Source: Lachnospiraceae bacterium
GTDB taxonomy: Bacteria; Bacillota; Clostridia; Lachnospirales; Lachnospiraceae
Reading direction: 5' to 3'
Assembly: GCA_017470735.1 (NCBI GenBank)
Contig: JAFUYB010000021.1
Location: 20,379-84,378, forward strand
Length of the DNA: 64,000 bases
Below are positions 25,041 through 33,953 of this stretch, one piece after another. The notes beneath the pieces were generated by a model. That model saw nothing but the letters and a program-made list of their open reading frames with translations, had not been told where the DNA came from and made no database searches. The stretch's first letter is position 1, and every line of letters begins with the position of its first letter. The translations under genes and the position numbers were made by a program.

Positions 25041-26243
25041 ATGAATCAACAAGAGTTGATGGATGAGGCGGATCAGTATTTATTTCATGTGTACAACCGG
25101 CTTCCGGTCGTGTTTGATCACGGCGAGGGGATGTATCTTTATGATGTAAGCGGCAAAGCGTATCTGGATTTTGCAGCGGGCATCGGCGTGTCGGCATTCG
25201 GTTACGGTGACGCGGAATACGAAGAGGCACTGAAGGCACAGATGGACAAGCTTCTTCATGTGTCCAACCTCTATTATCATACGGGGCTTGCGGACGCGGC
25301 AAAGGCAGTTTGTGAAGTGACCGAAATGGACAAGGTCTTTTTTACGAACAGCGGCGCCGAGGCGATCGAGGGAGCGTTGAAGACCGCAAAGAAATTCGGC
25401 TATCTGCGGGACGGACACAGCGGACATGAGATCATCGCGATGGAGCATTCTTTCCACGGGCGGACGGTCGGCGCGCTGTCGGTGACCGGAACGGAGCATT
25501 ACCGCGAGCCGTTTTATCCGCTGATGGACGGAGTGAAATACGCGGCTTTCAATGACATCGAATCGGTAAAACGCCAGATTTCCGGCAAGACGATTGCGAT
25601 TCTTGTTGAGCCGGTGCAGGGCGAAGGCGGTATTACGCCGGCGACAGAGGAATTTTTGAGCGGGCTTCAGATTTTAAGCGAGGAATATGGTCTGCTGCTG
25701 ATCTTTGATGAGATTCAGTGCGGCATGGGGCGGACGGGAGAGATGTTTGCGTGGCAGGAGTTTGGCATCCGTCCGGACATTCTGACGACGGCAAAGGCGC
25801 TTGGCGGAGGCGTGCCGGTCGGGGCGTTCGCCGTGACCGACCGCGTCGCGGCAGGTTCGCTGGTGCCGGGCGACCATGGGACGACTTACGGCGGCAATCC
25901 GTTGGTATTAGCGGCAGTCAGCACATCGATCCGGCTGATGAAAGAGCGGCAGATCCCGGAGCATGTGAAGGAACTGGCTCCGTATTTGGAGCAGGTGCTG
26001 AATGGCTTCGCGGCAAAATTCGATTTCGTGGAAGGACGGCGGGGCAAAGGATTTATGCAGGGGTTGATCCTTTCGGAAGATGTACCGGTCGGCCAGGTCG
26101 TCTCGAAAGCGCTCGAATATGGGCTGATCCTGCTCTCGGCCGGCGGAAATGTGCTGCGGTTTTTGCCGCCATTGATCGCGCAGAAGCGGGACATTGACGC
26201 AATGCATGAGATCCTGGAGGATGTGCTGGATTCGTTTGCCTGA
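25041..26243 (+). CDS. argD: Acetylornithine aminotransferase
   Basis: A 400-residue PLP enzyme of class III aminotransferases that converts N-acetylglutamate semialdehyde to N-acetylornithine. The motifs include NSGAEAIEGALK, the pyridoxal-phosphate Asp segment LLIFDEIQCGMGRTG, and the Schiff-base Lys in TTAKALGGGVPVGA. A GGAGCGGAG site precedes ATG 25041. It is last in the arg cluster and is followed by a terminator (26329-26356). No argF or argH is in the window, so the end of the pathway, apart from argG, is elsewhere. Confidence 0.97.
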   Translation: MNQQELMDEADQYLFHVYNRLPVVFDHGEGMYLYDVSGKAYLDFAAGIGVSAFGYGDAEYEEALKAQMDKLLHVSNLYYHTGLADAAKAVCEVTEMDKVFFTNSGAEAIEGALKTAKKFGYLRDGHSGHEIIAMEHSFHGRTVGALSVTGTEHYREPFYPLMDGVKYAAFNDIESVKRQISGKTIAILVEPVQGEGGITPATEEFLSGLQILSEEYGLLLIFDEIQCGMGRTGEMFAWQEFGIRPDILTTAKALGGGVPVGAFAVTDRVAAGSLVPGDHGTTYGGNPLVLAAVSTSIRLMKERQIPEHVKELAPYLEQVLNGFAAKFDFVEGRRGKGFMQGLILSEDVPVGQVVSKALEYGLILLSAGGNVLRFLPPLIAQKRDIDAMHEILEDVLDSFA

Positions 26244-26328
26244 ATGATTGCTAAGGATTGCAAATGGATGTAAATGCTGTTTTGTATCTGTTTGCTGACA
26301 AATTTTAATAATTTCGTCATTTTTTTGT

Positions 26329-26356
26329 AAAGCCTCTTGTAAAAGGGGCTTTTTTT
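26329..26356 (+). terminator. Terminator of the arginine cluster
   Basis: AAAGCCTC (26329-26336) pairs with GGGGCTTT (26345-26352, one G-T pair) around an 8-base loop, with T to 26356. Confidence 0.88.
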
Positions 26357-26365
26357 CGTTACAAT
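26337..26365 (+). promoter_or_regulatory. Promoter for comEA overlapping the upstream terminator
   Basis: TTGTAA (26337-26342) and TACAAT (26360-26365) are 17 bp apart. The -35 box is in the terminator loop and the spacer holds its 3' arm and T-run, so termination and initiation share the same bases. Confidence 0.5.
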
Positions 26366-26444
26366 GAAAATGCTTTAGACGGACAGACTCTTACTTTAAG
26401 CGGGATCATTGGATTCTGCATTATCATTTATGAGGAGTTTGTTC

Positions 26445-27119
26445 ATGAAGAAAAGTTCTATATGCGCATGGGTGGTACTGTCCATGCTCTTTATCCTTGG
26501 CGGTTGCTCCCACACTTCTTATCTGGAGTCAGACACACCCGAAGACGAAGTAGAAGCGGCAGTGGAAGATGATATGGATCCGGAAGATGGCGCGTCGTCA
26601 GAGAAAGAGGCGACACCGTCAAAAGAGGAGGGGACGCTGTTCGTGCAGGTCGCAGGGGCAGTAAAGTCGCCCGGGGTCTATGAGCTGCCACAGGGAGCGC
26701 GGGTTTTCGAGGCGATCGAGCTGGCCGGAGGACTGAAGAAAAATGCCGATGATGTCAGTTTAAACCAGGCCCAGCTGCTCTCGGACGGGGAAAAGATTTA
26801 TGTCTGCCGCGCAGGTGAGCAGGAAGAGAGTGCGGCGGATGGGAGCGATGTTCGGGAGGCCGGTGTTTCGGATGGGGTCGGCGGTTTTGGCAGCGGAAAT
26901 GGGTCAAATGGCGGCGCATCGGTTGATGGAAAGATCAATATCAACACTGCGGGCGCGGATGAGTTAAAGACTTTGTCCGGCATCGGAGATGCCAAAGCGC
27001 AGGCGATCCTTTCCTACCGGGAGGCGCACGGCGGCTTCCAGAGCGTGGACGAGCTGACGCAGGTGGACGGCATCGGAGATGCGACGCTTTTGAAATTGAA
27101 AGATTATATTACCATATAA
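26445..27119 (+). CDS. comEA: ComEA-family DNA-binding lipoprotein (competence)
   Basis: A 224-residue protein from ATG 26445, chosen for GAGGAG at 26431-26436. The N-terminus is a lipoprotein signal (WVVLSMLFILGGC). An acidic linker follows, then a SLBB domain (about residues 65-130: VQVAGAVKSPGVYELPQGARVFEAIELAGG). After a Gly/Ser spacer, two helix-hairpin-helix motifs bind DNA (KININTAGADELKTLSGIGDAKAQAI and FQSVDELTQVDGIGDA). ComEA captures double-stranded DNA outside the membrane for uptake by ComEC, which lies 3 kb downstream past a two-component system and a GerMN gene. Confidence 0.95.
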   Translation: MKKSSICAWVVLSMLFILGGCSHTSYLESDTPEDEVEAAVEDDMDPEDGASSEKEATPSKEEGTLFVQVAGAVKSPGVYELPQGARVFEAIELAGGLKKNADDVSLNQAQLLSDGEKIYVCRAGEQEESAADGSDVREAGVSDGVGGFGSGNGSNGGASVDGKININTAGADELKTLSGIGDAKAQAILSYREAHGGFQSVDELTQVDGIGDATLLKLKDYITI

Positions 27120-27196
27120 TAATATAAAAGTTTTACTTTATATATGAGGGATTTATAAAAGTTAAGTAATTATTGTATAAGAAAACGAGGGATGGT

Positions 27197-27886
27197 ATGG
27201 CAAGAAAGGTTTTGGTAGTAGATGATGAGAAGCTGATCGTAAAGGGGATCCGTTTTTCATTAGAGCAGGATGACATGGATGTGACCTGTGCCTACGATGG
27301 GGAAGAAGCGCTGGAGCTGGCAAAATCCAATGCATATGACATTATTCTGTTGGATGTGATGCTGCCCAAGCTGGACGGCTTTTCAGTGTGCCAGCAGATC
27401 CGGGATTTCTCCAATGTGCCGATCGTGATGCTGACGGCCAAGGGCGAGGATATGGACAAGATTCTCGGCTTGGAGTACGGAGCGGATGATTATATCACCA
27501 AGCCTTTCAATATCTTAGAGGTCAAGGCGCGCATCAAGGCGATCCTGCGGCGGACGATGCCGCCGCAGTCGGCAGTTGAGAAATCGCCGATCATTGAGAG
27601 CGGAGATGTGATCATTGATACGGACGGACGGCGGATCACGATTCTCGGAAAAGAGATCAATCTTACGACAAAAGAATACGATATGATGCTGCTTCTCGTG
27701 ACGAACCCGGGCAAGGTTTACAGCCGGGAGAATCTGCTGACTGCGGTCTGGGGCAAGGAGTATCCGGGTGACGCGCGGACTGTGGATGTCCATATCCGCC
27801 GCCTGCGTGAAAAGATCGAGGTCAAGCCGAGCGAGCCGAAGTATGTCATGACCAAGTGGGGCGTCGGCTATTATTATCAGCAATAA
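27197..27886 (+). CDS. OmpR/PhoB-family response regulator
   Basis: A 229-residue regulator from ATG 27197. The receiver domain has acidic D9-D10, phospho-acceptor D53 (ILLDVMLPKLDG), T79 and K101 (ITKPF). The C-terminal winged helix (about 130-229) has INLTTKEYDMMLLLVTNPG and RTVDVHIRRLREKIE. It is paired with the histidine kinase 13 bases downstream. The regulon is not known; the pair lies between comEA and comEC and directly upstream of a GerMN lipoprotein, so envelope or competence control is possible. A GAGGGA site lies a few bases before the start. Confidence 0.96.
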   Translation: MARKVLVVDDEKLIVKGIRFSLEQDDMDVTCAYDGEEALELAKSNAYDIILLDVMLPKLDGFSVCQQIRDFSNVPIVMLTAKGEDMDKILGLEYGADDYITKPFNILEVKARIKAILRRTMPPQSAVEKSPIIESGDVIIDTDGRRITILGKEINLTTKEYDMMLLLVTNPGKVYSRENLLTAVWGKEYPGDARTVDVHIRRLREKIEVKPSEPKYVMTKWGVGYYYQQ

Positions 27887-27898
27887 GATTATAGTTAT

Positions 27899-29338
27899 AT
27901 GAACATTTCATTTCCTAGAAGTCTACAATTTCGATTGATGCTTATCCTGATGGGCGCAGGCCTGCTGCCCGCGCTCATTCTTACGATCGTGCTTTTGCAC
28001 AACTATGAATCCCGCATGACATCCGCAGAGGTCAACCGTATGACGGCACAGGTGGGGCTGCTGTCGGGTGAGATCATTACGAGCGGTTATCTGGAAAATG
28101 GTGAGGCAGAGGGGATCAATGCCGAGCTGACTTCTGTGGCGGATGCCTATTCGGGCCGGATCATGGTGACGGACAGTTCGCTCAAGATTGTTAAAGATAC
28201 CTACGGCATGTATGAGGGCAGGATTTTCTTATGGGAGAACGCCGTGAGTGCCATGAACGGTGCGAATATGACCTACTATGACCGGGACAACAGCTGCCTG
28301 GTGCTGACGGCACCGATCGTTTCAAAGAGCGAGGAAGAAATGCCGGTGCATGGCGTGCTTCTGATGACAGAATCAACGGATGGGCTCGAAGCAAGCATGG
28401 ACTATATTTTGGCAGTAGCGTTGGTTGGGCTGCTGATTGTGGTTTTGGCGGTATTTGTCGGAGCAGTATTCCTTTCTGGAAAGCTCGTGGAGCCAATGCA
28501 TCTGGTGGCATTGGCCATTGATGGGCTGGAGAAGAATAATGAGACGGAGATATGTATCGATGACTGTCTGGAAACAGAGGAAATCTCAAATAGTTTTAAT
28601 CATTATCATGAAAGAATGCGGTTCTTGGACAATTCACGGCAGGAGTTTGTATCAAATGTCTCGCATGAATTGAAGACGCCACTGGCATCAATTAAAGTGC
28701 TGGCGGATTCGATCAATGGCATGGGTGAAAACGCGCCGATTGAGATGTACCGTGAATTCATGGGGGATATTACGAGTGAGATCGACCGGGAGACGGCCAT
28801 TATCAACAATTTGTTGTCGCTTGTAAGAATGGATAAATCAAAAGCAGACTTAAATATCACGGTTGTCAATATCAACGAGCTGCTGGAAATGCTGTTAAAG
28901 CGTTTGGAACCGCTGGCGGCAAAGCAGGAAGTGGAGCTTGTCATGGAGTCATTCCGCCCGGTGACTGCTGAGGTGGACGAGGTGAAGTTTTCGCTGGCAA
29001 TCATGAATCTGATTGAAAATGCGATCAAATACAATAATGCGGGCGGATGGGTGCATGTGTCCTTAAATTCAGATCATCAGTACTGTTATATCCGCGTTGA
29101 GGATAACGGCAGAGGCATTTCGGAAGAAGCGTTGGAGCATATCTTTGAGAGGTTTTACCGGGAAGACAAGTCCCATTCGCGGGAGATCAGCGGCACGGGA
29201 TTAGGTCTGTCTATTACAAAAGACGCAATTGTGCTGCATCATGGTGAGATCCGCGTATCGAGCATTCCAGATGAAGGGACGGTATTTGATGTGCGGATTC
29301 CGCTGAAATATATTGCGGAGGAGGGCAAAAGGAAATGA
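27899..29338 (+). CDS. Sensor histidine kinase
   Basis: A 479-residue membrane kinase. TM1 is at about residues 12-32 and TM2 at about 165-190, with an extracellular sensor of some 130 residues between. A HAMP-like linker follows, then HisKA (FVSNVSHELKTPLASIK) with phospho-acceptor His256, and the HATPase domain with N box (NLIENAIKYN), G1 (EDNGRGISE), F box (FERFYRED) and G2 (GTGLGLSI). The layout resembles WalK/PhoR-like kinases. It pairs with the upstream response regulator. The stop overlaps the ATG of the GerMN lipoprotein gene (ATGA), so the lipoprotein is probably linked to its signal. The stimulus is unknown. Confidence 0.95.
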   Translation: MNISFPRSLQFRLMLILMGAGLLPALILTIVLLHNYESRMTSAEVNRMTAQVGLLSGEIITSGYLENGEAEGINAELTSVADAYSGRIMVTDSSLKIVKDTYGMYEGRIFLWENAVSAMNGANMTYYDRDNSCLVLTAPIVSKSEEEMPVHGVLLMTESTDGLEASMDYILAVALVGLLIVVLAVFVGAVFLSGKLVEPMHLVALAIDGLEKNNETEICIDDCLETEEISNSFNHYHERMRFLDNSRQEFVSNVSHELKTPLASIKVLADSINGMGENAPIEMYREFMGDITSEIDRETAIINNLLSLVRMDKSKADLNITVVNINELLEMLLKRLEPLAAKQEVELVMESFRPVTAEVDEVKFSLAIMNLIENAIKYNNAGGWVHVSLNSDHQYCYIRVEDNGRGISEEALEHIFERFYREDKSHSREISGTGLGLSITKDAIVLHHGEIRVSSIPDEGTVFDVRIPLKYIAEEGKRK

Positions 29339-30264
29339 AAGGAAAATTATATTTAATATATGCCCTTGCCGCAATCTTCGTTTTTCTGCTGCCGGGATGC
29401 GGAAGTGCCGTTAGCGTAAGCAATGAGAGATTCGGTGTATATTATATCAACAGTAAACAAACTGCTCTTGTAAAAGAGAATTATACGATTCAGTCGGATG
29501 TGACAAGTGAGAAAGTGCAAGAATTGCTGCGCGTTCTGTCAACGGATACTATGGATGAGGACTATTCTTGTCCGATTCCGCAGGACCTGTCGGAAATAGA
29601 TTTTGAGCTGGCGGACGGCTTGCTGCTTTTGCATTTTGATCTGAATTACTATCAATTTTCCGGAACGCGGGAAGTTCTGATGCGCGGAGCGGTAGTCAAG
29701 ACCTTTTTGCAGTTGGATGAGGTCAGTTCAGTGAGCTTTTATGTAGCAGATGAACCGTTAAAAGATACAACAGGTAATGTGGTCGGAGCGATGACGGCCG
29801 AGTCATTTCTTGACACATTCGGTGAGAAGGAAGAAGCGTTGGAAAGTGACACATTTACGCTGTACTACAGCACGGAAAAGGGTCAGGGACTGATCAAGAA
29901 GACGAGGCTTTTGCATTTTAACAACACGATGTCGCGCGAGTCGGTGGTATTGTCCTATTTGGCGCGGGATCCGGGAACTGAGGATGGTGCTAAGGCGGTG
30001 CTGTCACCAAATACAAAGGTGTTGTCCGTGACGACCAAAGACGGAATCTGCTATGTGAAGCTGGATGCGTCGTTCTTGAATCAGCAGTCCGGCGTTGCGA
30101 CAGAAACAGCGGTTTATGGAATCGTGGATTCCCTTGCCGCGCTCAATGAGATCAATAAGGTGGAGCTGTCAGTGGAGAACACGACAGAAGGCATCGTGCC
30201 GGAGTCGGATACTGTCAGCGGAATATATGAGCCGGACGAGAGTCTGGTGAAAAGTGGAAAATAA
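29335..30264 (+). CDS. GerMN-domain lipoprotein
   Basis: A 309-residue lipoprotein with lipobox LPGC at about residues 19-22. Two GerMN repeats follow: about 30-150 (FGVYYINSKQTALVKENY to VSSVSFYVADEPL) and 160-290 (FTLYYSTEKGQGL to INKVELSVENT). GerMN domains occur in GerM, which links peptidoglycan and the sporulation complex, and in lipoproteins next to two-component systems such as LpqB with MtrAB. The ATGA overlap with the kinase supports the second kind of role, as a kinase modulator. Conserved strands such as GICYVKLDASFLN are present. Confidence 0.9.
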   Translation: MKGKLYLIYALAAIFVFLLPGCGSAVSVSNERFGVYYINSKQTALVKENYTIQSDVTSEKVQELLRVLSTDTMDEDYSCPIPQDLSEIDFELADGLLLLHFDLNYYQFSGTREVLMRGAVVKTFLQLDEVSSVSFYVADEPLKDTTGNVVGAMTAESFLDTFGEKEEALESDTFTLYYSTEKGQGLIKKTRLLHFNNTMSRESVVLSYLARDPGTEDGAKAVLSPNTKVLSVTTKDGICYVKLDASFLNQQSGVATETAVYGIVDSLAALNEINKVELSVENTTEGIVPESDTVSGIYEPDESLVKSGK

Positions 30265-30290
30265 AAACGGATTAAATAAGGAGAAGTGGC

Positions 30291-32855
30291 TTGCGAAAGA
30301 GGCCGATGGTGCATTTGGCACTGGCATTTCTCCTCGGAATTCTTTGTGTTCATCACAGCTGTCTGTTGATTGTCGCTCTTTTTCTTTTGGGCGCAGACGC
30401 TGTTGTACTCCACAGTTTAAAATGGAATAAAATTAAGATTTATCTTTTTGCGCTCGCAATCGCTTTGGCATTTGCTTGCGGCGCGGTTCGCTCGGGCTAT
30501 GCGAACGCGTCATTTGATAAAGCGGCGTATTATGTGGATGGTCAGGATGAATTAGTCTTTGAAGGAAGGCTGTATAAGAAAGAGGAGAAAAATGAACAGA
30601 CGATTTATTATCTGAAAAGAGCCTGGACGACGGACAGAAAAATCGACCGGATTCTGTATTATCCGAAGGAGGATCATGCGGTGGTCGGTTCCTGGATTTA
30701 TGCCAAAGGAACGGTGCTTAAAATGCATCGGGCTGAGAACGAGGGCGGCTTTGATGAAAAATCGTATTACCGCTCGATGGGGATTGTTGCAAAGCTGTCC
30801 GAGAATAAGGAATACTGCATCGACGAGCCGTTTTTTTCGGTCGGCGAAAAACTGTACCGGCTGCAAAGGCAGGTCAGGCAGGTCTACGACCGATATCTGT
30901 ATGGCGAAGAGGCAGGACTGTTGGCGATGATGGCGATCGGCAGCCGGACAGATGTGGATGCAGAGGCGAAGGAGTTGTTTTCGGAGGCAGGACTGTCGCA
31001 TATATTCGCGATTTCGGGATTGCACATTTCAATCGTCGGAATGGGGCTTTTTATGCTGCTTAGAAAAAGAAGATGTCCGATTCTGCTGTCCGCGCTTATC
31101 GGCGGTTTCGTTGTTGTTTTGTATGCGCAGATGGTCGGGGCGTCTGTCTCAACGGTGCGCGCGGTCGGGATGTTTGTGATCCTGCTTTTGGCAAATACTT
31201 CCGGGCAGGCATACGATTCGCTGAGCGCTCTGGCAGTGATGGCGGTGGTTGTTTTATGGATCAATCCTCTGGCTGTCGGCCAGGCGTCTTTTGTGTTCTC
31301 GTTTGGAGCGGTGGCAGGACTGGTGCTGATTGCGTCGCCGATGGCAAAGATATATGAAGTATGCTGTAAAATGCGTTGGGAACAGATGTATAAAAAAGAA
31401 AAAGGAAAGCAATGGCAGATTCGTATGCACCAACGTTTTTTCTCGGCGTTGATTTGGGGAGCGGCAATGCAGATGGCAACACTTCCGCTGGTGGCGTATT
31501 ACTTTTACAGCGTACCCGTCTATGTATTGTTTTTGAATCTTGTTTTACTGCCGGTCATGGGTCTGCTTCTGGGAATGGGTCTGACCGGAGGACTGGTCGG
31601 CTGTGTGTTGCCCCAAGCAGGCGGATGGCTGTTGTACCCCTGCCATTTCTTATTGTATTATTATGAATGGATGGCCAAAATGTCCTTGCGTTTGCCGCTT
31701 TCGCGGTGGATTGCCGGGAAACCTTCGCTATGGCAAATAATAGTTTATTATATAGTGATTTATTTTATAGTATACCGCTTTAAGGAATGGATAAAAAAGA
31801 CGCAGGAGAAACATTGGCAAGAGATGGAGCGGAATGCAGCCGGAGGGATGCGCCAGAGAGCGCGTTTTGGCGGAAGGAAACAGGTAATGCAGGCATTGCT
31901 GGTCTGCGCGGTACTGCTCATATTTTTAAGGTGGCACCCAAGACGGTTCGAAGTCGTGATGCTGTCGGTCGGGCAGGGGGATGGGATATTTATTGACAGC
32001 GGCATGCGAGAATACTATTTCATTGATGGCGGTTCGACCAGTCAGCAGGAACTCGGGAAATACACGCTTTTGCCATTTTTAAAAAGCCGGGGCATTGGTC
32101 GGATCGATGTGTGGTTTTTGACACACATGGATTTAGACCATGTTTCCGGATTTACAGAATTGCTGGAAAGTGGTTTTAAGGTAAGATGCCTGATGTTGGC
32201 GGAAAGTATTGAAAAGACAGAAAAATACTTTGAAATTGAAGATTTATGTAAGAAATATAATGTAAACATAAAATATTTACAACCGAAAAACAGACTGGTT
32301 GAAAGTGCCGGATTTTTTTGGAAGAGAGTTCTGGTGTGGCAGTGCGTGGCACCGGATGTGCCGTCACAGTTTTCCGGTCCCAATGAGAACTCTCTGGTTT
32401 TGCATCTGCAATACCGCATGGATCATGGGGGCGGATTTGCGGATGGGAAGAGTGAAAAGAGGAAGAGCGGAAATAATACCGGTTTTCAGTCGCAGACTGC
32501 GGTCTTTGACGGCATTTTTACCGGGGATATCGGTGAAGATCAGGAAAGGGCGATTTTATCCGGCGAATTTGGCAGGGGACTGTCCGAAGCCGGAAAGCAG
32601 GGAAGGATTGAGCTTCTGAAATCCGCGCATCATGGAAGCAACGGCTCGAACTGCAAGGAGTGGCTGGAGGCATTGCAGCCGCAGCTGACGATTATTTCTG
32701 CCGGGAAGGACAACCGCTACGGCCATCCCGGAAAGGAGGCGGTTGCGCGGATGGATGAATTGGGTCTGGAGCACATCTGTACGATTGAAGCCGGACAGAT
32801 AACGGTGAAGTGGTTAAACGGAGAGATTGCGACAGAAAAGTATTTGGTGAATTAA
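30291..32855 (+). CDS. comEC: DNA internalisation protein ComEC/Rec2
   Basis: An 854-residue polytopic membrane protein. The start is TTG 30291, with AAGGAG seven bases upstream. The parts in order are: N-terminal membrane segments; an OB-like DUF4131 domain (about 60-190); the ComEC competence domain with its membrane helices (about 200-520, FAISGLHISIVGMGLF); and a C-terminal metallo-beta-lactamase domain. The last has the metal motif HMDLDH at 612-617 and a later HHGSNGSN. ComEC forms the channel for single-stranded DNA during transformation and may degrade the other strand. With comEA nearby, this suggests at least remnant competence. The length is normal. Confidence 0.96.
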   Translation: MRKRPMVHLALAFLLGILCVHHSCLLIVALFLLGADAVVLHSLKWNKIKIYLFALAIALAFACGAVRSGYANASFDKAAYYVDGQDELVFEGRLYKKEEKNEQTIYYLKRAWTTDRKIDRILYYPKEDHAVVGSWIYAKGTVLKMHRAENEGGFDEKSYYRSMGIVAKLSENKEYCIDEPFFSVGEKLYRLQRQVRQVYDRYLYGEEAGLLAMMAIGSRTDVDAEAKELFSEAGLSHIFAISGLHISIVGMGLFMLLRKRRCPILLSALIGGFVVVLYAQMVGASVSTVRAVGMFVILLLANTSGQAYDSLSALAVMAVVVLWINPLAVGQASFVFSFGAVAGLVLIASPMAKIYEVCCKMRWEQMYKKEKGKQWQIRMHQRFFSALIWGAAMQMATLPLVAYYFYSVPVYVLFLNLVLLPVMGLLLGMGLTGGLVGCVLPQAGGWLLYPCHFLLYYYEWMAKMSLRLPLSRWIAGKPSLWQIIVYYIVIYFIVYRFKEWIKKTQEKHWQEMERNAAGGMRQRARFGGRKQVMQALLVCAVLLIFLRWHPRRFEVVMLSVGQGDGIFIDSGMREYYFIDGGSTSQQELGKYTLLPFLKSRGIGRIDVWFLTHMDLDHVSGFTELLESGFKVRCLMLAESIEKTEKYFEIEDLCKKYNVNIKYLQPKNRLVESAGFFWKRVLVWQCVAPDVPSQFSGPNENSLVLHLQYRMDHGGGFADGKSEKRKSGNNTGFQSQTAVFDGIFTGDIGEDQERAILSGEFGRGLSEAGKQGRIELLKSAHHGSNGSNCKEWLEALQPQLTIISAGKDNRYGHPGKEAVARMDELGLEHICTIEAGQITVKWLNGEIATEKYLVN

Positions 32856-33003
32856 GGCAATTTTCAGAAAATGATAATCCATGTAAAATACTTGCACTAT
32901 CCGGCAAGGTTGTGTAAAATGTAGAAGTTGCGTAACGGCGCAGACGGCCGGACTGCGACCGGTTATTCTGTGAAACGAACTTACGAGGAGGATGAAAATT
33001 ACA

Positions 33004-33351
33004 ATGGATATACTGATTTTAACGGCGGCAGGGGGCAGTATTATGAGCATGGTGACCTGGATGGTCATCATCTTCGGTATCTTTTACTTTATGATGATCC
33101 GCCCGCAGCAGAAGGAAGCCAACCAGAAAAACGCAATGCTTTCGGAGCTGGCACTTGGTGATACGGTGCTGACAACGAGCGGGTTTTACGGTGTCGTCAT
33201 CGATATCGAGGAGGATACGGTGATTGTTGAGTTCGGGAGCAACCGCAACTGCCGGATACCGATGCAGAAATCGGCGATCCAGGCGGTGGAGAAGCCGGAG
33301 GATGCGTTAAAGGAGCCCGAAGAAAAGGACGACAAGAAAAAGAAAAAATAA
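33004..33351 (+). CDS. yajC: Preprotein translocase subunit YajC
   Basis: A 115-residue protein. ATG 33004 is preferred because AGGAGG (32986-32991) touches the in-frame ATG 32992. One membrane segment (about residues 14-34, VTWMVIIFGIFYFMMIRPQQ) is followed by the YajC core (LALGDTVLTTSGFYGVVIDIEEDTVIVEFG) and a Lys/Glu tail. YajC joins SecDF and the Sec translocon at the membrane. No secDF or tgt is adjacent here; tgt lies 18 kb away. A small hairpin (32939-32957) lies in the leader. Confidence 0.95.
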   Translation: MDILILTAAGGSIMSMVTWMVIIFGIFYFMMIRPQQKEANQKNAMLSELALGDTVLTTSGFYGVVIDIEEDTVIVEFGSNRNCRIPMQKSAIQAVEKPEDALKEPEEKDDKKKKK

Positions 33352-33359
33352 TACCAATT

Positions 33360-33875
33360 TTATCCTATGAGGCGGTCCATGACCGCCTCATATACTTCTT
33401 CGCACCGCACTTTCCAATTGGTGCAGACTGTCTTTGCTGCTTCTTCTGAAGTCACATGAAGTTTTAATTCTGTTATCAGCACATCATCATCGACCATCCG
33501 CAGATCGCAGAGGCACCCTCCGGAAGAGAGATGCTCATAATCGGCGAATAAGGAACTGTTTTGTTTAATGGTCAATGAATTTTTGCTCAAAAAAGAAAGG
33601 ATCTCATCCTTGATATTCGGTGAAACCTTCTCCTGGTACAGCCGCAAGGTCTCCTTTGCCACATCGGTGGTCCGGTAGAGGGTATTGTTGTTGGAATGGA
33701 TCACCTCAAGCATATCCGCATCGGTCAGACTGCCGATCGCTTCCTGCGCCGTAAAATAATCGGTGATGCCGCTTTCCGTGATGAAATCCGTGATCTGCCC
33801 GTTTGACAAGGGATCCTCAGCACGGCTCAATAATTCTAAAATGATAATTTTATAAGTTAGACTGATATCCGACAT
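33360..33875 (-). CDS. DUF4364-family protein
   Basis: A 171-residue cytosolic protein with an N-terminal winged-helix-like region (LTYKIIILELLSRAEDPLSNGQITDFI, FTAQEAIGSLTDADMLEVI) and a C-terminal alpha/beta part (VLITELKLHVTSEEAAKTV, NWKVRCEEVYEAVMDRL). This is the DUF4364 pattern found in Clostridia. The family is annotated as unknown, but the N-terminal half suggests a DNA-binding regulator. It is convergent with yajC with only eight bases between stops. The last codons carry a perfect 12-bp palindrome (33366-33392) that can fold in RNA from either strand. Confidence 0.88.
   Translation of the reverse strand: MSDISLTYKIIILELLSRAEDPLSNGQITDFITESGITDYFTAQEAIGSLTDADMLEVIHSNNNTLYRTTDVAKETLRLYQEKVSPNIKDEILSFLSKNSLTIKQNSSLFADYEHLSSGGCLCDLRMVDDDVLITELKLHVTSEEAAKTVCTNWKVRCEEVYEAVMDRLIG
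33366..33392. terminator. Perfect palindrome at the yajC/DUF4364 convergent junction
   Basis: TATGAGGCGGTC (33366-33377) and GACCGCCTCATA (33381-33392) pair perfectly around CAT, inside the last codons of DUF4364. On the minus strand a T-rich stretch follows about 20 bases on; on the plus strand none does. A shared terminator embedded in coding sequence is likely. Confidence 0.5.
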
Positions 33876-33953
33876 ATTAAATTACCTTTCAACAATAAAT
33901 ATCCATACAACCTGAATTGCATTTTTGACAAACCAATTTGACAATTCAAATCG

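Noticed and set aside
32939..32957. Small CGCAG/CTGCG hairpin as a riboswitch before yajC
   Set aside because: It is too small and lacks any known aptamer pattern; only a simple stem can be claimed.
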